In this document: positions 18,467 to 28,611 of the stretch, piece after piece | Numbering within the stretch: position 1 is the stretch's first letter | Layout of the letters: each line of letters begins with the position of its first letter | Assembly: GCA_963791615.1 (NCBI GenBank) | Contig: CAWBTE010000001.1 | Location: 1-64,000, forward strand | Source of the DNA: CAILZL01 sp963791615 | GTDB taxonomy: Bacteria; Pseudomonadota; Gammaproteobacteria; Steroidobacterales; Steroidobacteraceae | DNA length: 64,000 nucleotides | Direction: 5' to 3' | Program-made: the position numbers and the translations under genes | The notes under the pieces: generated by a model | Databases searched by the model: none | Told to the model about the DNA's origin: nothing | The model's input: the letters and a program-made list of their open reading frames with translations, nothing else

Positions 18467-19537
18467 ATCGCTACAGATCAGCCGATGAGATATCTGCTCA
18501 CGGTGTCGCTGCCATAGTGCAGGCAGAATCAGGCTGCCGACCACAAGCAACGTGAAGATGACGTAGCCAGCCTCGCCAGTCGCAGCAATGATCATCGGTG
18601 AATAAGGCAGAAGCAGATAGGCCAGCAGCACATGAAAGGCAAACACCTGAAGTGAATAACGTCCTATCAGGCTGACTCCGGGAATCTGCCAGTGCCGTGG
18701 AATTCTCAACAACAGAGCCAGGCTCAACACCAGCAACGCGAACAGATTGAGCAAACGCACCGGACTCAGGGAATTCATGTCGGTAACTGCATCTGGCAAG
18801 ACGTCGATCATGCCGTGCCGTTTCAGGAACAGGATAATCGCCACGGCGAACGCAATCCCCAGCACCACTGGCCTGCGCACGAACTGCGACCACCTGCCTG
18901 ATTCGCCCGGATAGCCGATACATACGCCCACCACCCAAACCAGCTGCCAGGACAACAGGTTAAGGTATCCATAACGGCATCCATCGCAGTACTCAAGAGA
19001 CAGCAAGCGATCTGGATTCAGATACCGCGACAACAGCCAGAACAGGATACTGAGCGACAACACCAGTACAGTCTGTCCGCGCCGCAACGCCAGAATAATT
19101 GGCGGCGACAATGCCATGAACACCACATAGGCCGGCAGAATATCCATCAACACCGGCTGGTGCAGCAGCAACAGTGATGCCACGCTGTAGTACACAGGCC
19201 GTTCTGCAAGGGTGAATGGCCTGACGAACTCATCAAGGTACTCGGCGTGGAGCGGCGATAACAGCAGCACCGGCACCAACAGCAGCAACAATACGTGATA
19301 ACGATAGATCAACCACGCACGCGCCGCGCTCTTGCGCCACAGCTGTGCCTGCTGATTGCCGGGCGCTCCGTATACTCGCCCACACAGGAATCCCGAGAGC
19401 AGAATGAATCCGGTGAGAGCTGATGCGTAGCCAAACGGCTGGTCGGTAAACCTGGTCAGCTCGCCGCCAAAATGATCAATGGTCATCACGATCAAGAGGA
19501 TGCCGCGAATCGAATCGATGCGCAGATCACGCTTCAT
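18353..19537 (-). CDS. OpgC-family membrane acyltransferase
   Basis: Polytopic protein of 394 residues starting MKRDLRIDSIRGILLIVMTI. It has HFGGELTRFTDQPFGYASA, LLSGFLCGRVY and a run of about ten membrane helices, the pattern of OpgC, which succinylates periplasmic glucans. ATG at 19537 replaces a longer frame with no homology. The last 40 residues are antisense to the end of the amidohydrolase gene, so the natural stop may have been lost. It is the last gene of the Gtr-type operon and probably decorates a periplasmic or exported glycan. Confidence 0.82.
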   Translation of the reverse strand: MKRDLRIDSIRGILLIVMTIDHFGGELTRFTDQPFGYASALTGFILLSGFLCGRVYGAPGNQQAQLWRKSAARAWLIYRYHVLLLLLVPVLLLSPLHAEYLDEFVRPFTLAERPVYYSVASLLLLHQPVLMDILPAYVVFMALSPPIILALRRGQTVLVLSLSILFWLLSRYLNPDRLLSLEYCDGCRYGYLNLLSWQLVWVVGVCIGYPGESGRWSQFVRRPVVLGIAFAVAIILFLKRHGMIDVLPDAVTDMNSLSPVRLLNLFALLVLSLALLLRIPRHWQIPGVSLIGRYSLQVFAFHVLLAYLLLPYSPMIIAATGEAGYVIFTLLVVGSLILPALWQRHREQISHRLICSDSINGCRQCIESGNHCGFGGYQALGILYVDFFKHFVGQ

Positions 19538-19565
19538 CGGCGATGACGTTAGTTCATGAGACAAC

Positions 19566-20510
19566 TCAGGTGTTCCGCTCGTACACCTGATCAATCACAT
19601 AGGTCGGGCGGTGCTTGATTTCGTCGTAGATCTTGGCGATATATTCGCCGATGATACCCAGACTGATCATGATGAAGCTGCCGATCAGCATCAGCGTGAT
19701 GATGATGGTGGTAAAACCCGATACGGCATCACCACGAAACCACGACAGCAGCGCTTCCGTACCCACACCTGCACCCAGCAGAAACGTCAGCACTCCCAGT
19801 ACGCTGACGATGCGCAGCGGCGCGCTGGTGAAGGTGACCATGGCCGTCAACGACAGCGCTATCAATGAGTGCAGTGTCCAGCCACTGGCGCCACTCTGTC
19901 TTTCGGCAACGTCGAACTCCAGCGTCACCTGTTTGAATCCAATCCAACTGGCCAGTCCGCGATAAAAGCGGCTGCGTTCCGGCAGCATCTTGCTGATGAT
20001 GTCTACCGCTGCTCTATCCAGCAGCTTGTAGTCGGACGAATTCTGCACATTGATGCCGCCCATGGTGGTAATCAGCTTGTTGACTACATAAGCACGCGCT
20101 GTGCTCAGCCACGGTTCATCACCACGATCACGCTTGACTCCATGCACAATGGTCGCGCCCTGCTCCCATGCTTTGACCATATCCGGTATCAGCGAAGGTG
20201 GATGCTGCAGGTCGGCATCGATGGTAATCGCCGCATCACCCTTCGCATGCTGCAAACCTGCCAGCAGACCGGCTTCCTTGCCGAAGTTGCGCGACAGACG
20301 CACCGCACGCACGGGAAACCCGGCATCAGCCATCTCGGCAGCGCGCTTGAAGGTCTCGTCACGGCTGCCATCGTCGACCACCACGATTTCGAAGCGATAT
20401 GGCAGAGCGCCAGCCACTTCGGCAAGGGTGCGGATGGCCGCCTGAATGCCTGCCGATTCATTGAAAGCCGGAACGACAATACTCAGCAGCTTGTTGCTAT
20501 GTTCGCTCAC
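19566..20510 (-). CDS. polyprenyl-phosphate GT2 glycosyltransferase (GtrB/DPM-like)
   Basis: Membrane-bound GT2 of 314 residues. GT-A domain: LSIVVPAFNESAGI, VVVDDGSRDETF, the DxD region ITIDADLQHPP, and RGLASWIGFKQ. Two C-terminal membrane helices (about 230-255 and 265-290) follow. This is the architecture of enzymes that load a sugar on polyprenyl phosphate. GTG at 20510 has GAGGA eight bases before it. In context with GtrA and a GT-C protein it should supply the lipid-linked sugar donor. Confidence 0.88.
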   Translation of the reverse strand: MSEHSNKLLSIVVPAFNESAGIQAAIRTLAEVAGALPYRFEIVVVDDGSRDETFKRAAEMADAGFPVRAVRLSRNFGKEAGLLAGLQHAKGDAAITIDADLQHPPSLIPDMVKAWEQGATIVHGVKRDRGDEPWLSTARAYVVNKLITTMGGINVQNSSDYKLLDRAAVDIISKMLPERSRFYRGLASWIGFKQVTLEFDVAERQSGASGWTLHSLIALSLTAMVTFTSAPLRIVSVLGVLTFLLGAGVGTEALLSWFRGDAVSGFTTIIITLMLIGSFIMISLGIIGEYIAKIYDEIKHRPTYVIDQVYERNT

Positions 20511-20522
20511 CAATCTATTCCT

Positions 20523-21395
20523 CTACCGCACCTGTAACCGCGACCTGTCGAGATCAGCATATGAACCAAGCTCGATCCGGTTTGCGGCCAACAGTCTCAC
20601 AAAATCCGCACTCATCAGCGTTTGCAGTTCGCCTTCCCAGTCGTGATAGGCAGCCAGCTTGGGCTCGGCCTGCGCCGCCGGGTCATTCCAGCCGGGATGA
20701 CACATCATCTCGTAGTCGCGACCCCGCTGCAGACGCGCCAGTCGCCATTCAAAATACTCACGCGTCAGCCGGCCGCTGGACGCCAGGCCAAGCAGCTCGG
20801 GTTCGGCACGCGGTGGTTTGGGCAGCAACGCGCTCATTGCCAGAAATGCCGAACTGCGGACACAACCGGCCATGGTCAGTTTGGGCCCCCATTCCGCATG
20901 CGGTGCACGCACATGGGTTATGCCGAACTCATTCGCCAGCCCACGCACTCTCGAATACAGCGCCGGCAGCAGGTGAACATGCTCATGCGAATTCAGGAAA
21001 TCCAGTTTCAGACCCAGATCCAGACAACGCTGTATCTGCGCCCGCCATTCCTGCAACACCACCTCGACTGCGATGCGACCACGTATTACCGCCAATGCAA
21101 ACTCACCTTTGGCTGGAAACATGCCCTGCCACGGTTGCAGTGACACCCGCATGGGCTCAGTCAGCGGCACACCCAGTGTTGCATTCAGATGCACACCCAC
21201 ACTCACCGATGGCAGCGCTCGTAGCCGGTCAACCCAGCGCGTCAGCGCAGGACCATTGGCCATGACCCCGGTGGCCGTCACCACACCGCGCTCCATGGCA
21301 TCCAGAATGCCGCGCGATACGCCATCGAAATAACCGAAGTCATCGGCATTCACGACCATCCTGATGGTGCGAGTGCTGGTTTGCGCGGCACTCAT
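20523..21395 (-). CDS. YdjC/HpnK-type carbohydrate deacetylase
   Basis: Protein of 290 residues of the ChbG/HpnK family. The metal-site motifs are VVNADDFGYFDGVSRGI near the start, VGVHLNAT, LNSHEHVHLLP and MCHPGWND. The family removes N-acetyl groups from amino sugars, including in hopanoid side-chain assembly (HpnK). ATG at 21395 overlaps the stop of the GtrA-like gene (ATGA). In this operon a role in deacetylating a lipid-linked sugar is plausible; hopanoid synthesis genes are not seen nearby. Confidence 0.85.
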   Translation of the reverse strand: MSAAQTSTRTIRMVVNADDFGYFDGVSRGILDAMERGVVTATGVMANGPALTRWVDRLRALPSVSVGVHLNATLGVPLTEPMRVSLQPWQGMFPAKGEFALAVIRGRIAVEVVLQEWRAQIQRCLDLGLKLDFLNSHEHVHLLPALYSRVRGLANEFGITHVRAPHAEWGPKLTMAGCVRSSAFLAMSALLPKPPRAEPELLGLASSGRLTREYFEWRLARLQRGRDYEMMCHPGWNDPAAQAEPKLAAYHDWEGELQTLMSADFVRLLAANRIELGSYADLDRSRLQVR

Positions 21396-21787
21396 CGTCG
21401 GAAGGTCCACAGATAATTCACTGCAAAATTCCACACCAGCACCGTGCCCGTAGCAAACACCTGCGCGAGCATGTAGTGAATGCCGAAATGCACATTGAGT
21501 ACTTTGACAATCAGCGCATTCAACACCAGACCCAGCAGCGCCACCGTCATGAATTTCGGCAAGGCATCGGTATGTGTTGCATCCGAATCGAAAGTAAAGC
21601 GCCGGTTCAACGCATAGTTCACCAGCGCTCCCACGCCGAAGCCGATGCTGGTGGCGATCAGTACTGGAATCGCCGCATATTCAACCAAGGTCCACAACAC
21701 TGAATAGTGTGCAGCCGTGCCACAGATGCCGACTGCAGCAAAGCGCATGAAGTGACTGAATGCCGTGCGTGACAACAGCGCCGCCAT
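21392..21787 (-). CDS. GtrA-like lipid-linked sugar flippase
   Basis: Protein of about 131 residues with four membrane helices. FMRFAAVGICGTAAHYSVLW, GFGVGALVNYALNRRFTF and VWNFAVNYLWTFRR are the typical GtrA elements. The family is thought to flip polyprenyl-phosphate sugars. The ATG shares one base with the upstream stop (TGATG), and the stop overlaps the next start (ATGA), so translation is coupled on both sides. Confidence 0.9.
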   Translation of the reverse strand: MAALLSRTAFSHFMRFAAVGICGTAAHYSVLWTLVEYAAIPVLIATSIGFGVGALVNYALNRRFTFDSDATHTDALPKFMTVALLGLVLNALIVKVLNVHFGIHYMLAQVFATGTVLVWNFAVNYLWTFRR

Positions 21788-23532
21788 CACGGAGACACTC
21801 CTGCTTGATTCATGCCGGTAACAGGCTCGTACACAATGAAGTGCCCCACCGCGGGGTCGTCACGATACACAGCGCGCCATCCCGGCAAAGGCTGCTTCTC
21901 GATCAGCATGCCCTGACTGACTTCATAGTACGGCGCCAATGCAGCTGCCAGATCGCGGTTGACACCCGTCAGATACTCAGGATGCATCAGCAGATAGCGC
22001 ACATTGCGTTCACGCAGGTAGCGCAGGAAACCCTCCAGCGTGGTCGAGTCGGACATCAGCACCACACCGACCGGACGTTTCACCAGCCAGATCAGGCCAT
22101 GAAACTCGCGCGTCTCGCCGATCATGATTTTTTCATTGTCAGAAAGCGTGCGATTGAGCCAGTCGACGAACCTCAGATACGAGGGCGATGCCTCCATCGC
22201 CGCAGGCGGAAGCTGATAGGCCCCCTTCGCGGCCGTCCAGCCCAGTACGCCCAGCACGGCCATACAGACAGCCGCCTGCAGCGCCCGCAAAGCCTTGGTA
22301 ACGTCGATAAAACGCGTAATCGCCTGCCAGGCAGCATAAGCCGCATAAGCAATCCACACCGGCACCAGCGGCGCCAGGTAGCGGATTTCCGGGAACATCG
22401 TGTCCCAACTGAAGAACGCCAGAAACGCCGCCGACCAGAAAAATACCAGACACGCCTCCCACGACCTGCGTCGCAGCCACCACCCGGCCAGCGCCAGCGC
22501 AAAAATGCCCAAGCCGATCAGGCGATAACGCGGCAGTTGCAGCGAAGGTCCCAGCGCCGTGGGAATGACATTGGTGAGTTCATTGGCGAACCCGCCGCCC
22601 AGCCGCCCGACCACATCGGCCAGTGAATGTGTCTGGAAGTAGTCGGCTGCCGTGGGCATGCCGTTGCGTTCGAGAACGGTCACGCCATATTGATCGTAGT
22701 AGATATTCGACTTTTCACCGCCGATGTCCGTCCACTTGTCAATCCACATGATGTGCGAATTGATGCCTTCGTAGAACAACGTGCCAAAGCCAATCAGGTT
22801 ACGAATCACCAGCGGTGAAGAAATCAGTGCCGTCACGGCCAGAAATATCCACAATCGTTTATCGGCAACGAACTTGAAACGCGTGTGCCACACAGCAGCC
22901 ACCACCACCGCCACACCCATCAGGATAGCCGGCGACTTGGCGAGATACGCCAACCCCAGCCACAACCCGGCAAGCGCATAGCGCACCGGCGCTGCCGGCA
23001 TGTCGTCACGAGAATCCTGTTGTGCAGAGGGCTCGGTCAGAAACCACCAGGTCCACAACGTACACAACACAAACTGCATTTCATTATTGACATGCGAGCT
23101 GGCGATCACCAGTGAATTACTCACCGCATACAGCAACCCGGCAATCAACGCCGGCCCACGACCATAACGACGCGTCACCATCCAGATGAAAGACAGCAGC
23201 ACCGCCAGCCCGGTGATCAGATCGATCACCTTGGCAATAACGAAAAAGTCCGCCGTGCGCTCGGCAAACGGCGCGAGCATCAGCATGTACAGCGGATGGC
23301 GTTCGGTGATCGGAAAGGTGCCGGCAAAGCACTCGCGTAGAAATCCCCAGAAGCCGCCGTGTTCGGCGATGTACAGGGCATGCGCCAGATAGCCGGAAGT
23401 GTCCTGCCAGCGAGCAGAAGTAGCCTGCTGCAGCTCGCCATAGGTCCAGATCAGGAACCCGATCACCAGCAATGCAACTGCCGACCACCAGCCACGTGCG
23501 CCGGATACGCGGTCAGTATTCGTATCATTCAT
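21787..23532 (-). CDS. GT39/ArnT-like membrane glycosyltransferase
   Basis: Integral GT-C protein of 581 residues. The first helix is followed by a long loop with ARWQDTSGYLAHALYIAEH (the acidic residue expected in the first periplasmic loop) and ITERHPLYMLMLAPF, as in PMT/ArnT-type enzymes. About eleven membrane segments and a periplasmic C-terminal domain follow. ATG at 23532 has AGGA upstream. It heads an operon with GtrA, an HpnK-like deacetylase, GT2 and OpgC. It should transfer a polyprenyl-linked sugar in the periplasm. Confidence 0.82.
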   Translation of the reverse strand: MNDTNTDRVSGARGWWSAVALLVIGFLIWTYGELQQATSARWQDTSGYLAHALYIAEHGGFWGFLRECFAGTFPITERHPLYMLMLAPFAERTADFFVIAKVIDLITGLAVLLSFIWMVTRRYGRGPALIAGLLYAVSNSLVIASSHVNNEMQFVLCTLWTWWFLTEPSAQQDSRDDMPAAPVRYALAGLWLGLAYLAKSPAILMGVAVVVAAVWHTRFKFVADKRLWIFLAVTALISSPLVIRNLIGFGTLFYEGINSHIMWIDKWTDIGGEKSNIYYDQYGVTVLERNGMPTAADYFQTHSLADVVGRLGGGFANELTNVIPTALGPSLQLPRYRLIGLGIFALALAGWWLRRRSWEACLVFFWSAAFLAFFSWDTMFPEIRYLAPLVPVWIAYAAYAAWQAITRFIDVTKALRALQAAVCMAVLGVLGWTAAKGAYQLPPAAMEASPSYLRFVDWLNRTLSDNEKIMIGETREFHGLIWLVKRPVGVVLMSDSTTLEGFLRYLRERNVRYLLMHPEYLTGVNRDLAAALAPYYEVSQGMLIEKQPLPGWRAVYRDDPAVGHFIVYEPVTGMNQAGVSP

Positions 23533-23888
23533 GCAAGACTTCCTGCAATCAACCGCCCGAAGCATGACGCGAGCCCCGGGCATGGACATTGTGCTTGGCG
23601 ATCAGATCGCAAGCTGAACACGAAGATATTACACATAGGCCCTTGTAACTGCGACTTGCATGGCATAAACAAGCCAGATTACGTAACCAGACAAACAGCT
23701 TGGCCGCTGCAGGTTACTTAGAACCTGCTCAAAGTCTCGATCAAGGGATGCAGCGCAAGGCGGAATTGGACAAAAAAACGCAGCGTACACGGAGTACGTG
23801 AGTATTTTTTGTCCAATTCCAACGCTGCGATGCGCCCTTCAGCGAGACTTTGAACAGGTTCTTATGACGATTCCAGATACTGCTTAAA
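23533..23888. other. intergenic region with a MITE-like element
   Basis: 356 bp between two minus-strand genes. The central part is the palindromic element at 23721-23861. The remainder should include the promoter of the GT39-led operon, though none is clear. No gene is seen. Confidence 0.5.
23721..23861. mobile_element. MITE-like palindromic element of 141 bp
   Basis: Terminal arms GAACCTGCTCAAAGTCTCG and, inverted, GAACCTGTTCAAAGTCTCG differ by one base. Inside, GAATTGGACAAAAAA is mirrored by TTTTTTGTCCAATTC, so the whole element can fold as one long hairpin. TTA flanks both ends, a possible 3-bp target duplication. No ORF. It may also serve as a terminator. Confidence 0.8.
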
Positions 23889-26009
23889 CTATTGGCGGGA
23901 GGCGACCACCTCAGCAATGCAATAACGTTCATTTGAATAACGTACCTCCACACCCTGCAAGGAGGTCATGCGCTGGCAATCCAGAACCAGAAACTCTATT
24001 CCTTCTGAACGCGCCAGCTCGATCAGACCGTTAGCGGCTTTAGCTCGCTCAGCAAGCTTCCCGCGCAGATTCCACTCGTCATAAAACGCTGGGCTCCACA
24101 TGACAGCCGCGCCTTCATTGGCATCCCACCAGACTGGCCTGCGTGACATTGTCGCAAAGCCAAATCGGTCAGGCGCATAGAACAAGGTATCGGGCGGAGT
24201 ATTCGCCCTCGCCCAGACCTGAGCATCGAACCACAGTTCATCTGCCGGCCAGCGTGGAAAATCGAACCCTGCACGATGGCGCTGCGCCAACGTCACACCC
24301 ACGGCGAGCAACACGACGGCGCTGATACCGAGTATCCAGGCTGATTTCAGGGCGCGCACTCGGCAAAGCCCATAAGAAACCACCACCACACCCATCATGA
24401 CGACAAAAGTCATCAACATACGCCGCTCAGGCCGGCCTGCACCATACACACTCAAGGCCAGACAACCCATACTGATCGTGGTCGCTACGGCGATGCTCAG
24501 CCGTCGTCGCGAACCAGAAAAAACAAGTGCCGCAACAAACGTAACGACCAGGGCATACGCCACTGCCAGCGTCTTGTCGCCAATCTCGGTTGAACACGCA
24601 ACCAGCCATGTCAAACACAAAGCAGCCCAACGTTCCCAGTTGCTGAGATCACGGCGATTGAAAATGATCGCCGCAGCAAGCGCACATACCAGTGTCACCG
24701 CGGGCAACGGCCCCACATAGGGCATCAGAGGAAAATCGAACCGGCCATCGGAATAGGCTGGCGTTATCATGCTCAACCCTAACCCCAGCAGCTGGATTCC
24801 CAACCATGGCCCTGACACCCGGCCTCGTTGCATCATCAGCAATCCGAGAATGGTTACAGACGGCGTAGGCAACATGAAGCCAGTGACCGCAATGGCGCCA
24901 AAGATGGCGTCACTTTCCTGGTTTTTTTCAGCTTGGGACCAGAGCGCAATCACAGCGATAGCCGCAAACCAGTGGCCGACGGCGGCGTAGCGTAGCGGAT
25001 GCAGGGACAGCACTACCTGATGATCAACCGCATAAGCCGAAGCAGCACCCAACAAGATCGTTACAAGAGACCCGAGAACCAGGGCCGCCGCAACATAAAC
25101 GCCTGTCACGGCGCTATAGCGTTGCGCAGCGAGCCAGACACTGATTGCGAGTGCTGCAAATGAAAGCAGCAACCAGAACTCAAGGTGCGCGAAAAAATGA
25201 TAAGGATGGTACTGGTACAGGTAGTCGGTGAAAGAAAAATCCAGCTTCACAGCTGAACCCGTTGCCTGCACTGCCCAGCCAATGGTGGGTAACGCTGCGG
25301 CTACACAGGCGAACGCCATCCATGCGTATGCCGCGATGGAAAAGGGTATCTGCGTGCGCCTCTCGACGATCAAACGCGCCAACAACAAATTGACCATCAA
25401 CCAGAAACCGAGAAACAGGTTGGTATCCGCTGCCAGCCCGCAGAACAGGGCTGCCCATACCCAATGTTGGCGGATCGCCAACGCGGCAACCAGCAAACCA
25501 ATGGCCGTCGCAAGCTGACTATGAGTCAGAAAGCCTGCGAATAACTCACCGCCACCAAACTCCATGAATTGCCGCACCGCAAATCCGCACCCCACGATAA
25601 TGCAGCCGATCAAGGCCAGCACGGGCCTCGTGCCCGCAGCCGTTACAGCCGCGTAGGCGCCTCCAATCGTCAGCGCCGATGTGAGCAGCAGCAATCCCAG
25701 GAACAGCTGGCGGATATTGTCTTCGGTAGCCACAACGGCCACCAGTCGCCAATAAGGGGAAACAAAGTTTCCCAACGAACGATGAAACGCATCATGCGGC
25801 CCTTCGCTGCTGTTGGCGTAATCGAGTACCAGCGGCACATGAAATACATTGTTACCGGCAGGAAACTTGTCACCCACCATCCAGATCAGCAAACAGCCGG
25901 CAATCAACGCCAGAAAGGCGTTAACCAGCCATACATAGCGTGCCAGCCCACCTGGAACCATGCTGCCTGGATGATGATCTAGCAAAGGAATTTTGTCCCT
26001 GACAAGCAT
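23889..26009 (-). CDS. large polytopic membrane protein of unknown function (DUF6798-like)
   Basis: Protein of 706 residues with about sixteen membrane segments and a soluble C-terminal domain of about 120 residues. That domain contains WFDAQVWARANTPPDTLFYAP, FATMSRRPVWWDAN and FLVLDC, resembling the C-terminal region of DUF6798-type, GT-C-like proteins. ATG at 26009 or GTG at 26015 could be the start. It is isolated: the MITE-like element lies downstream and a terminator upstream. A role in surface glycan synthesis is inferred from location only. Confidence 0.65.
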   Translation of the reverse strand: MLVRDKIPLLDHHPGSMVPGGLARYVWLVNAFLALIAGCLLIWMVGDKFPAGNNVFHVPLVLDYANSSEGPHDAFHRSLGNFVSPYWRLVAVVATEDNIRQLFLGLLLLTSALTIGGAYAAVTAAGTRPVLALIGCIIVGCGFAVRQFMEFGGGELFAGFLTHSQLATAIGLLVAALAIRQHWVWAALFCGLAADTNLFLGFWLMVNLLLARLIVERRTQIPFSIAAYAWMAFACVAAALPTIGWAVQATGSAVKLDFSFTDYLYQYHPYHFFAHLEFWLLLSFAALAISVWLAAQRYSAVTGVYVAAALVLGSLVTILLGAASAYAVDHQVVLSLHPLRYAAVGHWFAAIAVIALWSQAEKNQESDAIFGAIAVTGFMLPTPSVTILGLLMMQRGRVSGPWLGIQLLGLGLSMITPAYSDGRFDFPLMPYVGPLPAVTLVCALAAAIIFNRRDLSNWERWAALCLTWLVACSTEIGDKTLAVAYALVVTFVAALVFSGSRRRLSIAVATTISMGCLALSVYGAGRPERRMLMTFVVMMGVVVVSYGLCRVRALKSAWILGISAVVLLAVGVTLAQRHRAGFDFPRWPADELWFDAQVWARANTPPDTLFYAPDRFGFATMSRRPVWWDANEGAAVMWSPAFYDEWNLRGKLAERAKAANGLIELARSEGIEFLVLDCQRMTSLQGVEVRYSNERYCIAEVVASRQ

Positions 26010-26050
26010 TGGCACGCATGAATATGCAAGTCAAAAAGCGACCATGAAAA

Positions 26051-26080
26051 AGCCGCGCGTGACTAACTTCACGCGCGGCT
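26051..26080 (-). terminator. intrinsic terminator of the RCC1-repeat lipoprotein gene
   Basis: Arms AGCCGCGCGTGA and TCACGCGCGGCT form a perfect 12-bp stem around CTAACT. On the minus strand five T residues follow. It lies just after the end of the RCC1-repeat gene. Confidence 0.88.
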
Positions 26081-26101
26081 CTATCTGACACATTATTCAT
26101 G

Positions 26102-28611
26102 TTATTTGCTCAGGATCAGTTGAGGACCAGAGATGTCACCCATCTCGCCTGGAGCATCGCCGACGTTTATCGTATCGGCGCAGACCCAGACCCAGCTGCC
26201 CACCCTGACCGCCACGCCATTCTGATTGCCATTGTGGCCCCAGCACTTGACCAGATCGGACGAGAAGTGCACGCACTGGAAGAACGCACCGCTGGTCAGC
26301 TCAACGGGTGTACCGACACTGAGAGTAGTACGAGCATCAGTCGTACCCAGATCAATGCCTGCCAGGCCGCTGACATTTTCACCGTTGTCATCGCCGAAGT
26401 TGGCGGTGGTGCCCAGGCCCAGCTGGCCGAACGCCATTGAAGCCCCAGCACTTGATGTCATTGTTATCGAGCATCACACAGGTTTGACGATCGCCACCGG
26501 CCAGCTGCTTGACAGTCCGGCCGCGTGCCCAGCGACACGCGTATGCGCCTGCCACCTCACCCGCCGCATCGCCGATACACAGAGCGGTTGCATTGGGACC
26601 AGTACCTGCCGCGCAAGTCGCCCGTTGCACATCTGTCGGGCTGGCAGGCAAGCCACTGCCACCACCCACCGCCAGCTGACCCCAACCGTTGTTACCCCAG
26701 CACTTGAGCGAACCATTGGTCAGCACCGCACAGGCATGACCGCTGGTGGCAATGGCATCCACGGGTTCGCCGCCCAGCGGGATGGCCGCCAGGTTGTCGC
26801 CCATTTCATTGGCGTCGCATCGCCAACGTGTCGGTAGCATCGCCCTGACCCAGCTGCCCCCAGGAGTTTTCACCCCAGCACTTCAGCGACTTCGCCGACG
26901 TCAGGTATTTTGCAGGATGGCGCAGGAGAAGTAGCCGCCATAGGCCACCAGCTTGATGGCCTTCATGTTGGTACCAAGTTCACATGCTGGTGACTGTCAG
27001 GTCATCGGGTACCGTGTCGTTGCGGTATCGCCCAAGCCAAGCTGGCCAGAGTCGTTCATACCCCAGCACTTGATCGAGCCATCTGCAAAGCGGGCACAGG
27101 CATGCTTTGCGCCTGCCTCGATCTCGCACGACCGTACCGGAACCCAGATTGACCGAAGCCAGAACTGTTCATGTCCGGAGACGGCATTGCGTGGCGGTGT
27201 TCACCACCCGCCAAGCTGGCCATCATCGTTCCGGCCCCAGCAGCTGCACTGACTGGACCTGCGAACCGTCCACTACGCGCGCGCAGGTGAAGTTTTCACC
27301 GGCCGTCAGAGCAACGACCTTCTGACCGGCCAGAGTTCACGACGGGAGATTCTGGCCCATGTCCGATTGATGTTCTATGCCGTTCGGTGACGTCGAGCCA
27401 ATACCCAGCTGGCCCCAATCGTTGCTGCCCCAGCACTTGATCGTCGCCATCGTTGTAACGCACGCAGGCATGGAAGCCACCGGCCGCAATCTTGTGACCG
27501 GTATTGAAGGTCCACACCTTGTTGGCGGCCAGATTATTACCGGCAACGTCCTTGATGGCCGTCGTCAGGGTCACGGTGTATCGGTGTTGAAGGCGAGATC
27601 ACTGAGCCGGATTGAACACGACTGTATTGCCACCGGTTACGGTGACCAACGCCGCTGACCGCGACCGCTGGGGCTGGTGACCGTAACGGTGCTGACATTC
27701 GCCGTACTGTAGCGGCATCAGCGCCTCAGAGAACACAGCCGTGATGTTGCCCTGTACGTCCGTACCCACGGTGGTATCCAGCGGAAACACAGTGGCATCG
27801 GCCACTGTGGGCGCAGCAAGGTCATTGTTCACGCAGGTCACAGTGAGCTGGTGATGTTAACGTTGGTGACGGGGCCGAAGCCGTACTCAAGTTCCCCGGA
27901 AATTACAGGTTTGTCCCGGCGGCGTGACCAGCGAGGAAGCTGTCGGGTTGGTCAGGACGGTAACAGAATATTCGCACCGCTATTGACCGGCGTTGCGAAA
28001 GCGTGAAAGAGCCATTGGCAGTAAGACCTTGTCAGGTTCGTTGCCGGCGTTAACCGTGTTCGCAGGGTCTGGAGTACCAGATCCGCCAGTGGCCAGGCCT
28101 TGACACGGTGCCGCTCATCGTGTAGGTATTCGTGACGCAATTGACAGCGATAGTGGTGATCGCAGCAGTCACCGTACCGCTGCCGTTGGTCACGGCGCAG
28201 GTCTGGCTGGGACTGGTTGGCTGCGTGAATACCGTGGCGAGATAGGCACCGCCACTCACCACCGGCGTGGCAAAGGTGAACGCGCCATTGACTGTTCTGG
28301 TTAGGCTGTCACCACCATTGTTGCGTAACACCACTCCGGTGGTACCCGCCAGACCGCTGATATTGCCGCCTACCGTGAACGAAGCGGCGCTGCTGGAGCT
28401 CGAATGAGCTGCTTGAACTTGAGCTGGAGCTTGAAGAACTGCTCGAGCTGGATGAGCTGCTTGAGCTAACCGAGCTACTGGAACTGGATGAACTGACTGA
28501 GCTGGAGCTGCTGGGGGCCGGGGTACCGCCACCACCGCCTCCGCCGCCGCAGGCGGCGAGAGCCAGCATTCCCAGATAAAGTAACGAGTGTTTTACTAGG
28601 CCGGCTTTCAT
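26102..28611 (-). pseudogene. poly-Ser lipoprotein with Ig-like domain and RCC1 repeats, multiply frameshifted
   Basis: ATG at 28611 (GGAG eight bases upstream) opens a lipoprotein signal ending LALAAC, then a Gly run and a long Ser linker. Two copies of a repeat like that in the next lipoprotein follow (GGNISGLAGTTGVVLRNNGG...), then a Big_5/SbsA-type Ig domain (VFSEALMPL...IKDVAGNNLAANKVWTFNTG), then about seven RCC1-type repeats with the core KCWGxNxxGQL. The reading frame changes at many points, including about 28400, 28110, 27850, 27590, 27490, 26880 and 26450. A surface beta-propeller is predicted if the gene is intact in the cell; the indels may be sequencing errors. Confidence 0.78.

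Noticed and set aside
26001..26025. TGGCACG-like match to a sigma-54 element near 26010
   Set aside because: The GC of the -12 part is 13 bases from GG instead of 10, so it does not satisfy the spacing rule.
26226..26837. 203-codon plus-strand frame in the RCC1 region
   Set aside because: It is antisense to RCC1-type repeats that are recognisable on the minus strand; no features of its own.
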